Source: Opitutia bacterium
GTDB taxonomy: Bacteria; Verrucomicrobiota; Verrucomicrobiia; Opitutales; Opitutaceae
Length of the DNA stretch: 37,564 bases
NCBI GenBank assembly: GCA_947472765.1
Contig: CANJCM010000046.1
Location: 1-37,564, forward strand
Reading direction: 5' to 3'
In this document: piece after piece, positions 7,485 through 15,465 of the stretch
Numbering within the stretch: position 1 is the stretch's first letter
How the letters are laid out: each line of letters starts with the position of its first letter
Position numbers and translations under genes: made by a program
The notes under the pieces: generated by a model
Database searches by the model: none
What the model was told of the DNA's origin: nothing
What the model saw: the letters and a program-made list of their open reading frames with translations, nothing else

Positions 7485-8866
7485 AGCCGCTCTTCCGCCA
7501 ACCTCGCAGCCTCCAATTGGAGTATCTGGAGACCCGGACGCTGTTGGCGGCGGATCTGGCGGCGGATTTTGAACTCGCGGCGAAGGCCCTCACGGGTTCC
7601 GGGCCATTCGACGCCTCGTTTTCCATCAATTTTGGCAACACGCAGCTCGTGTTGACCGGCCACGGAACGGAGACCCTGAGCGTCGATCTGGATCGGCTGC
7701 CGGCTTTCGTCACCAACCTGAGGATCTCTTCGTTTTCGTCCGTCACCTTCAGTGGCACCGACCACGTCGACAGTTTGGTGGTGTCCGACGTCACAAAATT
7801 TTCGGCCCCCGATCTGAGCGTCACGAAGAGTCTGCACGTTAACAACGTCGCCTCCGTGGATCTCGCGAGTGCGGGGGTCATCGCCGTGCTCAACGGCACC
7901 GACACCAGCCTCTCGGTGGGTTCGTTGGAGTCGACGATGATCATTTCTGATCTCCACACGCTGACGTTGGATTCGCAGACCCGTGAGCTCTACGTGATCG
8001 GGCTCAACAGCGAGCAAACGCTCAACCTGAAGTACCGTCCGGAAACCATTTCCCTGGCGGGGTTGACCTCGGCTTCGGTGCACATGGTCGATGACCTCGC
8101 ATCGCCTCCACCGAGCAGCAACCCGACCGAGCCCGTCGCCTCAACCGGAAATCACTCCGGTTCGAGTCCGGTCCCGGCGGAAAAGCCCGTCACGATCATC
8201 ACTCTTCCGCTCGACGAGCGCACCCGCCATTTTCTGGCTGAGCTGCGGGATGTGGTTCACGGCACCGGCAAGGATTCGGAGCAAATCGTGTCTGAGTTCA
8301 TGGCGCACAACGGCCTTACGGCGATCGGAGCCGGCCCGACGCCGCCGAAGCTCGTTGGCACGCCCGCCGAGGCCCTGCGGCCTGATGTGGAGAATTTGAT
8401 TCGCGCCGCCGGCATCGTTGGCGGGCTCAGTTCGCCATCTGAAGCGCCGAAAGCCGACGCCAACCCGACAGGCAATGACCGGCCGTTACATGCTCCCGAG
8501 CTTGGCATCCAGACTCCGGGTAATTTTCGCGGTTGGAGTTCCGTGAGTGCTCCTGCGCTCGACATCGACGCCACCTGGCCGCTGGCCATGCCGGGCCACG
8601 CCAACTCGGAGTCGGCACGGCCCTTCCTGCCGCCGAGGAAAGAAGTCGAGCCCGTGGAACTGAAATTGGAGGACTCGGTGCGCGCGTTTGGGAACTACGT
8701 CGTCGAGCGCGTCTCGGCTGAATTTTCGCCGGGCGAGCAGTCGCTTATTCTCCTCGTTGACCCGAAGCCGACGCGCGCCGCTGGATTCAATCCCACTTCC
8801 GCGTTGGAGGCCTTTGCCCGCGGCGGCAGCCACATCGTTTCGAACTTGGGGAAGGTGGAGGCTTGA
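7481..8866 (+). CDS. LEPR-XLL-type exported protein with repetitive beta-rich region
   Basis: A 461-residue protein with no ordinary hydrophobic signal peptide. Near its start it carries the motif LETRTLLAAD (residues 16-25), which fits the LE-x-R-x-LLAAD pattern known from the N-termini of large surface proteins of Planctomycetes and relatives. Residues of about 50-210 form an irregular series of short strands (for example SLVVSDVTKFSAPDLSVTKS and STMIISDLHTLTLDSQTREL) suggestive of a beta-helix. A proline-rich linker (about 205-240) and a less ordered C-terminal half follow. Its start overlaps the stop of the adaptor gene, and an intrinsic terminator follows, so it is the last gene of the export operon. 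I infer it is a cargo or an extracellular component of this export system; its biochemical function is unknown. Confidence 0.7.
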   Translation: MKPLFRQPRSLQLEYLETRTLLAADLAADFELAAKALTGSGPFDASFSINFGNTQLVLTGHGTETLSVDLDRLPAFVTNLRISSFSSVTFSGTDHVDSLVVSDVTKFSAPDLSVTKSLHVNNVASVDLASAGVIAVLNGTDTSLSVGSLESTMIISDLHTLTLDSQTRELYVIGLNSEQTLNLKYRPETISLAGLTSASVHMVDDLASPPPSSNPTEPVASTGNHSGSSPVPAEKPVTIITLPLDERTRHFLAELRDVVHGTGKDSEQIVSEFMAHNGLTAIGAGPTPPKLVGTPAEALRPDVENLIRAAGIVGGLSSPSEAPKADANPTGNDRPLHAPELGIQTPGNFRGWSSVSAPALDIDATWPLAMPGHANSESARPFLPPRKEVEPVELKLEDSVRAFGNYVVERVSAEFSPGEQSLILLVDPKPTRAAGFNPTSALEAFARGGSHIVSNLGKVEA

Positions 8867-8904
8867 ACTAGCGCGAGCGGAGCAAAATCCGCATTTACCT
8901 TCCG

Positions 8905-8941
8905 GGCAGACCCGCGCAGCGTCGAAGGTCTGCCTTTTTTT
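8905..8941 (+). terminator. Intrinsic terminator of the export operon
   Basis: A perfect 8-base stem GGCAGACC (8905-8912) and GGTCTGCC (8927-8934) with a 14-base loop is followed at once by seven T residues (8935-8941). It lies 38 bases after the stop of the LEPR-XLL-type gene and 69 bases before the next start, so it separates the export operon from the polysaccharide cluster. Confidence 0.88.
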
Positions 8942-9009
8942 GTCGCCGCGGGCGGCGGCTCGGCTGAACCCAGACTCCTTCCGCCCGGCGACGGGCATCT
9001 TCCTCCTGC

Positions 9010-12000
9010 GTGAACATTCTCTTCGTCAACTACGGCGATTTCACCACCAACAGCCTGAATCACATCGGCGGCTTTGCGAACACGCTGAGTGCCGCCGGCC
9101 ACGCGTGTGTCGTCGCTGTCCCGCAGGACAAGGAGACCCTCAGCCACGTTTTCCAACCGCTGTTCATCCCGGCCACCTACGAGGAGCTGCTCGTGCGACC
9201 CGGACTATTTCCGGATGGCAAACCGGCGACGGTCATCCACGCGTGGACGCCACGCGAAGGCGTCCGCCAGTTCGTCCTCGCCTACCAGCGCGCCGCCTCG
9301 GCGCCCGCGCGACTGCTCATCCATCTCGAGGACAATGAGCGTTTCTTGATCGAGGCCTACACCGGCAAATCGTGGGAAGCCCTGAGCGCCGAGACTTCCC
9401 CGGAAACCGCCCAGTGGCTCATCGATGCGCTGCCCCATCCGCTCCGGCACCAGGCGTTCCTCCGGCTCGCCGATGGCGTGACGCACATTGTCGAACGGCT
9501 GCGGGATTTCGTGCCGGCCGGGGTGCCGACCCACCTGCTGGCGCCGGGCGTCGACTTCAACCTCTACCAACCGCAGGCCCCCGACGCCGCGTGGCGGGCG
9601 GAATTGGGGCTGCGCGAAGACGAGAAGGTCATCGTCTTCACCGGAAGCAACACGTTCGCGAACGAGCCTGAGATGCGGGAACTGTATCTCGCGGTTGCAC
9701 TGCTCAATCAGCGCGGCACTCCCACCCGGCTCGTCCGCACGGGATTCAACTCGCCGAAGTTTCTCGATTCGCTGGCGCCGGACATCCGGCAGCACGCCCT
9801 CGATCTCGGCTTCATTCCGAAGGCCCGGCTGCCGCGGCTCCTCGCGCTGGCCGACGTTCTCGTCCAGCCCGGCCGCCCGGGGCCGTTCAACGACTATCGC
9901 CTGCCTTCCAAGCTGCCCGAATTTCTCGCGAGCGGGAAACCCGTCATCCTTCCTCCCACCAACATCGCCGCCGGCATGATCGACGGCCGCGAGGCGTTGT
10001 TCCTCCCGACCGGCACGCCGGAGGAAATCGCCAGCCTGTGCGAGCGTCTGTTTCGCGACCCCGACCTCTGTGCCACGCTGGGACGACACGGCGAAGCGTT
10101 CGCCCGGGCGCACTTCGATCTCACCGCCAATACCCGCGGACTCGAAACGTTCTACCATCAGATCGCGGCGCAACCGTCCTCGGTCGAATGGGCGCTGGCC
10201 CAACGCGCTACCGTGACCGAGGCCACCCTCGCCGCACGCAAGCTCGCGACCCGCGCCGCCAGCGGAGGTGTCGATCAGCCCGAACTCGCCCGTGAGGCCG
10301 CGCTGCTCGCGAATCTCATCGCGCAAGTCGAACAGTCCGCCGCCGGCCTCCGCCAGGACCCGGGCAATCCGCTCCCGCGCGAACGGCTGACTCCGCCAAA
10401 CCTGCTCCCGCTGGAGAAGCTGCTCAGCGCGGAACGGGCGAACGCCGCCCGGATCGAGGAAGCACGGCTCCTGACCAAGATCCATGCCGACAACATGGAG
10501 CGCATCGCCGGGCAGCATCGCGTGCGGCGTGAGCAGGCGGAGGTCCTCCTCCGTACCGCCCGGCAGCAGGTAATCGCTTACGAGGACGCGTTGCTCAAAT
10601 CCGACGACGCCATCGCGGAACTCGAGGAGCAAATCGCCGGCGTGCGGGATGAACTCGCGCAAGCCCGCGCGGAAACCAAGTCCACCGCCCGGCAGGTCGC
10701 CGACGCCCAGGCGACCATCGGCGCCCGTGAGCAAAAGATCGCCACGATGCAGGCGTCGTTCTCGTGGCGCGCCACTTCGCCGCTGCGTGCGCTGCGCCGG
10801 GCCTTCCTCGATCGGCCCGCGCCGCCTCCGCCGTCGGGCGTGCTGCTGGGCAACGTCGACTATCCGCAGGACTGGAGTCACATCCCGCCCACGCTGAACG
10901 TCCGCGGCTGGTCGCTCCACCGCGACCGACTTCCGCTCCGGGCCGTGCGGGCCCGCCTCGGAAAGCAGAGCGTGCCGGCCGAATTCGGCCTCGAGCGACT
11001 CGATGTGCTGGATCACTTCCGCGATGATCCGGGCGCCGAACGTTGCGGCTGGATCGTGAAGGTCGACGTGCCGCGCCGCGGTTCCCATTCCTTCGTCATC
11101 GAGGTCCAGGATGGGTCCGGCACGTGGCACGTGGCGCAGTCGCGCGTGTTGCGGCGCACGACCGAGGCCCCGCCGCCACCACCGAATTCCTACGCCGCGT
11201 GGGTCGCCAGTTACGACACGCTGACCCCGGAGACGGCCGACCGCATCCGCCAGCAGCTCAGCCGGCTGCAGCGGCGCCCTCTGATTTCCGTCCTCATGCC
11301 GGTGTATAACACGCCGGAGAAATGGCTGGTGCGCGCGATCGAGTCAGTCCGGCGCCAGCTCTACGACAAGTGGGAGCTCTGCATCGCCGACGACGCTTCG
11401 ACCCAGCCACACGTGCGCAAGCTGCTCGAGCGTTACCAGAAGAAGGATCCGCGCATCAAGGTGGTCGGCCGCGAAACCAACGGCCACATCTCCGCCGCCT
11501 CGAACTCGGCCCTCGCGCTCGCCCATGGCGAATTTGTGGCGCTGCTCGATCATGATGATGAACTCCGGCCGCACGCCCTCGCCTGCGTGGCCCTGGAACT
11601 CGACGCCCATCCGGACGCCGATCTCGTCTACAGCGACGAGGACAAGATCGACGAGAACGGCCACCGGTACGACCAGTACTTCAAGCCGGACTGGAACCCG
11701 GATCTCTTCCTCGTCCAGAATTACATCAGCCACCTCGGCGTCTACCGCACGCTGCTGATCCGCGAAGTCGGCGGGTTCCGCGTCGGCTACGAGGGCTCCC
11801 AGGACTGGGATCTCGCGATGCGCGTGGTCGAGCGCTCCGCCGCCGATCGAATCCGGCATATTCCGCGGATTCTCTACCACTGGCGTTCGGTCCCGGGCTC
11901 GACCGCGATGTTGATTGGCGCGAAGTCGTACGCCGTCACGGCGGCGGAAAAGGTGATCACGGAGCACTTCGCCCGCGTCGGCGTGGCGGCCACCATTTCG

Positions 12001-12927
12001 CCGACCAAGGGATCCTACTGGCGCATCCATTACCCGCTGCCCGATCCCGCCCCCCGCGTCACCCTGATCATTCCCACTCGCAACCGCCTGAACGTCCTGC
12101 AGCCCTGCGTGGAGAGCCTGCTCGAGAAGACGACGTATCCAAACTTCGAGCTCCTGATCATCGACAACGATTCCGACGACCCGGAGACCCTCTCCTACCT
12201 CGACGAACTCTCCCGCCGGCCTGGGCCCAACGGCACCCCGCCGCGCGTCCGGGTGCGGCGGTTCCCGGGCGAATTCAATTTCTCCGCGATTAACAATTTT
12301 GGCGTCGCCGAGACCGCGGCGCCGGTCGTCGGCCTGCTCAACAACGACCTCACGATCATCCACGGCGACTGGCTCGACGAGCTGGTCAGTCACGCCCTTC
12401 GTCCGGAAATCGGCTGCGTCGGCGCCAAGCTCTACTACCCTGACGATCGCATTCAGCATGCGGGCGTGATTCTGGGAATCGGCGGGGTGGCCGCCCACGC
12501 CTGGCAGACCCACCCCCGCGGAGCCGCGGGTCAGGCCCACCGCAATCTGCTCCAGCAAAATCTTTCCGCCGTCACCGCGGCCTGCCTCGTGATTCGTCGC
12601 GAGGTTTATCAGGCCGTCGGCGGTTTCGACGAAAAGCTCAAGGTCGCCTTCAACGACGTCGATTTCTGTCTCAAGGTCCGCGCCGCCGGTTATCGCAACC
12701 TGTGGACGCCCTACGCGGAGCTCTATCACCACGAGAGCGCGAGCCGCGGCGCAGAGGACACCTTGGAGAAGCGCGATCGTTTCCGGGGCGAGGTGGAGTA
12801 CATCACTTCGAAGTGGGGCGATGCCCTCGTGAACGACCCGGCCTACAACCCGAACCTCACGCTCACGATCAACGATTTTTCCCTTTCAGTGCCACCGCGC
12901 CCGTGGGCCCCGCTGGATCAGACTTAG
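9010..12927 (+). CDS. Giant multidomain glycosyltransferase: GT4-like, coiled coil, accessory beta domain, two GT2 domains
   Basis: A 1305-residue protein beginning at a GTG, immediately followed by the typical first strand NILFVNYGD of a GT-B fold. Residues 1-390 look like a GT4-family transferase (DYRLPSKLPEFLASGKPVI matches the donor-binding helix region). A helical, probably coiled-coil part spans about 400-600. Residues of about 615-720 form a beta-sandwich-like module with TLNVRGWSLHRD. Two GT-A/GT2 domains follow: one from 759 (ISVLMPVYNTP, with LLDHDDEL near 845 and VYSDEDKID) and one from about 1018 (VTLIIPTRNRL, LLNNDLTI near 1110, FNDVDFCLKVRAAG near 1217). Such chained transferases usually build O-antigen or capsule repeats at the cytoplasmic face of the membrane. 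All three catalytic units keep their acidic motifs, so the protein may add up to three sugars. Confidence 0.9.
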   Translation: MNILFVNYGDFTTNSLNHIGGFANTLSAAGHACVVAVPQDKETLSHVFQPLFIPATYEELLVRPGLFPDGKPATVIHAWTPREGVRQFVLAYQRAASAPARLLIHLEDNERFLIEAYTGKSWEALSAETSPETAQWLIDALPHPLRHQAFLRLADGVTHIVERLRDFVPAGVPTHLLAPGVDFNLYQPQAPDAAWRAELGLREDEKVIVFTGSNTFANEPEMRELYLAVALLNQRGTPTRLVRTGFNSPKFLDSLAPDIRQHALDLGFIPKARLPRLLALADVLVQPGRPGPFNDYRLPSKLPEFLASGKPVILPPTNIAAGMIDGREALFLPTGTPEEIASLCERLFRDPDLCATLGRHGEAFARAHFDLTANTRGLETFYHQIAAQPSSVEWALAQRATVTEATLAARKLATRAASGGVDQPELAREAALLANLIAQVEQSAAGLRQDPGNPLPRERLTPPNLLPLEKLLSAERANAARIEEARLLTKIHADNMERIAGQHRVRREQAEVLLRTARQQVIAYEDALLKSDDAIAELEEQIAGVRDELAQARAETKSTARQVADAQATIGAREQKIATMQASFSWRATSPLRALRRAFLDRPAPPPPSGVLLGNVDYPQDWSHIPPTLNVRGWSLHRDRLPLRAVRARLGKQSVPAEFGLERLDVLDHFRDDPGAERCGWIVKVDVPRRGSHSFVIEVQDGSGTWHVAQSRVLRRTTEAPPPPPNSYAAWVASYDTLTPETADRIRQQLSRLQRRPLISVLMPVYNTPEKWLVRAIESVRRQLYDKWELCIADDASTQPHVRKLLERYQKKDPRIKVVGRETNGHISAASNSALALAHGEFVALLDHDDELRPHALACVALELDAHPDADLVYSDEDKIDENGHRYDQYFKPDWNPDLFLVQNYISHLGVYRTLLIREVGGFRVGYEGSQDWDLAMRVVERSAADRIRHIPRILYHWRSVPGSTAMLIGAKSYAVTAAEKVITEHFARVGVAATISPTKGSYWRIHYPLPDPAPRVTLIIPTRNRLNVLQPCVESLLEKTTYPNFELLIIDNDSDDPETLSYLDELSRRPGPNGTPPRVRVRRFPGEFNFSAINNFGVAETAAPVVGLLNNDLTIIHGDWLDELVSHALRPEIGCVGAKLYYPDDRIQHAGVILGIGGVAAHAWQTHPRGAAGQAHRNLLQQNLSAVTAACLVIRREVYQAVGGFDEKLKVAFNDVDFCLKVRAAGYRNLWTPYAELYHHESASRGAEDTLEKRDRFRGEVEYITSKWGDALVNDPAYNPNLTLTINDFSLSVPPRPWAPLDQT

Positions 12928-12975
12928 TCGGGATCGTGCAGTCGGCTGGAGGGCCGGCGCTCGTTGTGCATTCCT

Positions 12976-13105
12976 GGACGGTGAGGGCACCGTCCCTCCA
13001 TGGATTGCTCTTTGAGAGGAGAGCGAACGAAAGTCTGGGAGATCCGCCTGCCATGGAGGGCGGGTGCCACACCCGCCGATTTCATTCCACTGCATCGTTC
13101 GCGGC
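12976..13105. repeat. Family C paired hairpin element (copy 2)
   Basis: Hairpin 12976-13003 (GGACGGTG/CACCGTCC then CTCCATGG) faces hairpin 13051-13077 (CCATGGAGGG, then GGCGGGTG/CACCCGCC). The two use the same two stem sequences as the copy at 268-400 but in swapped positions. It ends with TGCATCGTTCGCGGC (13091-13105), a variant of the terminal motif also present in family B. A frame reading from here into the next gene exists but is clearly repeat-derived. The remainder of the gap 12928-13194 holds nothing recognisable. Confidence 0.75.
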
Positions 13106-13194
13106 TTGGGCCGCCGCCTGAACTCCGCGCGCGAGGTTCGCGCTTCAGGCAGGTCGGGACTTGGCGCGACGCGCGACCCCGGCAAGATGAGGTC

Positions 13195-15153
13195 GTGGCT
13201 GTCCCCGCGCCGCTCATAATTTTCGCGCACCGGTGGCGCGTTCCCGGACTGGTGCTCGCGCTCGTGGCGCTGGTGGCGGGAGTGCGCTGGGCGACCATCG
13301 ACCGCTTCGGATCCGATTTGCCGAATGCCGATCAGTGGGACGCCGAAGCCGTGGAGACCCTGCTGCCGTGGTTCGAGCGCGACCACTTCGTCTCGCATCT
13401 GCTTCAACCGCACAACGAACACCGCGTCGTCCTCACCAAGCTGCAGGCGCTCGCGGAAGCGTTGCTCGTGGGACAGTGGGACGCGCGGGTCCAGACGGTC
13501 GCCAACGCGGGACTCGCCGCACTTTTTCTCGGCGCACTCTGGCTCGCGGCGCGGTGCTGGACGAATCGGAGCGGAGAGCTCGCGCTGCTGCTGGCAACGG
13601 TGGTGCTCTTCGGGCTGCCGCTGGCGTGGGAGAATATTCTGGGCGGCTTTCACTCGCAGCAATGGTGGCTGATCGGACTGTCCACGATCGCGATCACGCA
13701 ATGGCCCTACGCTTCACCTTGGACCGCACGCTGGTTGGTCGGCGCCGGCGCCGCGATCCTGGCGCTCGGAGCAATGGGGTCAGGCTTCTTCGCGGCGGCG
13801 GTCGTCGCCGGCGCGGTGGCGGACCGTTGGCGCCGGGGGGAAATCCAGGCCCGCGAAGCCGCGCCGACGTTTCTGATCGCGGTCAGCGTCGCGGTCACCG
13901 GCCTCGCCCTCCGCGTCGATTTCGCCCCGCACGAAGCATTGAAGGCGAAGTCGGTCGGGGAATTCGCCACCCATTTTCTGCGCAGTCTGCAGTGGCCGTG
14001 GCGGGGGCAGATTTGGATTGGCGTGCTGCTGTGGCTGCCGTGGTTGATCGTCCTGCTCAAGACGTGGCCTCGCCGACCGCATCCTGCTCCTTCGGGCGGA
14101 CCGACCATCGTCGCTCTCGGCACCTGGGTCGGCCTCCAACTCATCGCCACCTCGTACGTCCGCGGCGCCGGCGCGGATTATCCGGCACCCCGTTACGTCG
14201 ACACGCTCGCTTTCGGCCTGCTCATCAACGCCTGCGCCCTGGCATGGCTGCTCGCCCGGCCGGCGGCGTTGGCAATGTCGCCACGAGGTCGGACCCGACT
14301 CGGCCTGGTTCTGCTCACGGGGGTGTGGTCGTTGACGCTGATCATCGGCCTCGGCGTCGCCACGCCACGGGTGCTGGCTGCGGAGTTGCCAGCCGCACGC
14401 ACATTCATCCGCGCCGCCGAAGGTCACGTGCGCGGTTACCTCGCCAGCAACGACCCGCGAGAACTCGCCTCCGATGATCTTCCGTTTCCCAGTCCCGAAG
14501 GCCTCGTCTGGCGGCTTGGACGGCCGGCGCTGCGCGACCTCATGCCGGTGAGCGTCCGCGCCGCCCTGCCACTCCGTTCCGCCGACGCTTCCTCGAAGGC
14601 ATTCCAGCCGAACCTCGTGTCTCTGCGCGAACTTCCCGGCGGGACCCGTCAAGGGCTGTCCAGCGCAACACCTCCTTACGGCGAGCATCCTACCTGGGGT
14701 TCACACGGCGCGAACGGCCCGGCCGACAAGGGTCTTTGGATGAGCGCGCCCCTCGCCACCGATCTCCAAGGCTGGCTGAAATTCGAGACCGCCGGCCAGC
14801 TCGGCGAGCCCGGCCTCGCCCTCGAACTCCACGATGCGCAAACGGGAGTACTGCTCGCGAGCGTGCGGCCATCACGAACTCCGGGAGACGGTTGGCGCGC
14901 CGCTTACGTGGCCGCGCCCGCCCGGCCCTTTGTCGTCGTGGCGCGCGATGAAGATGCAACGCGATGGTTCGCCTTCAGCGCTCCCGTCGAAATGAGTTCC
15001 GGCTCAAGGGCGGCGCAGCTACTCGCGAAGAATGGACTGCTGATCGCCTTGGTTGGGGCGTTCATCGGATTGTTGCCGGCGGCGGTCTTGCGTTTCGGTG
15101 CGCGACCGCCAGCAGCGTCGCGCAATGCTTGGATTCCGAAGTCGACCTCGTAG
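13195..15153 (+). CDS. Polytopic membrane protein, probable GT-C-like glycosyltransferase (paralogue of 19995-21317)
   Basis: With the GTG at 13195 the protein has 652 residues; an ATG at 13000 in the same frame would add 65 residues translated from a repeat element, so I reject it. The first membrane span (LVLALVALVAGVRW) is followed by a loop rich in acidic and histidine residues (NADQWDAEA, then QPHNEHRVVLTK), then about ten hydrophobic segments and a roughly 200-residue soluble C-terminal region. An acidic first outer loop is typical of GT-C enzymes using lipid-linked sugars, but no specific family can be assigned. The first loop has the same layout as in the protein at 19995-21317. Its last seven residues, WIPKSTS, and its stop codon are supplied by the repeat starting at 15129. 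Confidence 0.7.
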   Translation: MAVPAPLIIFAHRWRVPGLVLALVALVAGVRWATIDRFGSDLPNADQWDAEAVETLLPWFERDHFVSHLLQPHNEHRVVLTKLQALAEALLVGQWDARVQTVANAGLAALFLGALWLAARCWTNRSGELALLLATVVLFGLPLAWENILGGFHSQQWWLIGLSTIAITQWPYASPWTARWLVGAGAAILALGAMGSGFFAAAVVAGAVADRWRRGEIQAREAAPTFLIAVSVAVTGLALRVDFAPHEALKAKSVGEFATHFLRSLQWPWRGQIWIGVLLWLPWLIVLLKTWPRRPHPAPSGGPTIVALGTWVGLQLIATSYVRGAGADYPAPRYVDTLAFGLLINACALAWLLARPAALAMSPRGRTRLGLVLLTGVWSLTLIIGLGVATPRVLAAELPAARTFIRAAEGHVRGYLASNDPRELASDDLPFPSPEGLVWRLGRPALRDLMPVSVRAALPLRSADASSKAFQPNLVSLRELPGGTRQGLSSATPPYGEHPTWGSHGANGPADKGLWMSAPLATDLQGWLKFETAGQLGEPGLALELHDAQTGVLLASVRPSRTPGDGWRAAYVAAPARPFVVVARDEDATRWFAFSAPVEMSSGSRAAQLLAKNGLLIALVGAFIGLLPAAVLRFGARPPAASRNAWIPKSTS

Positions 15154-15252
15154 CCCGCTGCGTGAGCAGCGGGAAGACCTGATGCAGAGCGTTCGAGAAG
15201 TCCCTGTCCTCACGGACAGGGCCACGACGAACCGCTTAACTTCGGAATCCAG
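15129..15252. repeat. Family A element with terminal inverted repeats (copy 1, complete)
   Basis: The ends are TTGGATTCCGAAGT (15129-15142) and ACTTCGGAATCCA (15239-15251), inverted copies of each other. Inside are two hairpins in opposite orientation: 15150-15174 (GTAGCCC, arms GCTGC/GCAGC, loop GTGA) and 15200-15225 (TCCCTGTCC/GGACAGGG, loop TCAC, ending GGCCAC). The second is the reverse complement of the first in its frame but has different, still complementary, arms. This layout is that of a REPIN or small MITE. The left end lies inside the 3' end of the preceding gene. Confidence 0.85.
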
Positions 15253-15282
15253 GTAATGGCTGACGCATCTTGACCGTCCAAA

Positions 15283-15352
15283 CCTCCCGCGGCTCACGCA
15301 GCGGGCCACGACTGAAATGTGGCCCTGCCCGTGAGGGCAGGGATTCGGAACG
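15283..15352. repeat. Family A hairpins, tail-to-tail arrangement (copy 2)
   Basis: Two hairpins meet at their GGGCCAC/GTGGCCC ends across a short spacer (ACTGAAAT region). The left has arms CCCGC-GC/GC-GCGGG with one mismatch, and the right has CCCTGCCC/GGGCAGGG around GTGA. Nearly the same unit is at 22694-22752, and its reverse complement is at 17376-17435. The rest of the gap to 15465 contains nothing recognisable. Confidence 0.78.
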
Positions 15353-15465
15353 TCGGGTCGGCCTGTTCGACGAGCTTCAATCAATCGCGCCGCACCATCC
15401 CTCCCGTCCGGGTTCCGCCTTGCCAGAACCTTGGCCCCAACGACACCGTGCGACTCCCGCCCTTC

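Noticed and set aside
492-8866. Reading the left locus as a classical type I secretion system
   Set aside because: No ABC transporter ATPase and no RTX-type repeats are present; the M50 and PqqD-like parts are not components of that system.
9205-11130. Long minus-strand open frame of 641 codons inside the giant glycosyltransferase gene
   Set aside because: The plus strand carries clear GT motifs; the minus frame is arginine, glycine and aspartate-rich, as expected from the third-position GC bias of the real gene. Similar shadows at 11344-12732, 17419-19224 and 30254-32371 were rejected for the same reason.
13000-13194. Upstream ATG extension of the membrane protein gene at 13195
   Set aside because: The added 65 residues come from a family C element and a non-conserved spacer; the GTG at 13195 lies right before the first membrane span.
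15129-15352. Closely spaced palindromes considered as a CRISPR array
   Set aside because: The units are inverted, not direct, differ in stem sequence, have no regular unique spacers and no cas genes are nearby.
15319-15465. Upstream extension of the methyltransferase at 15466
   Set aside because: It begins within a family A hairpin and reads as repeat-derived sequence until shortly before the ATG chosen.
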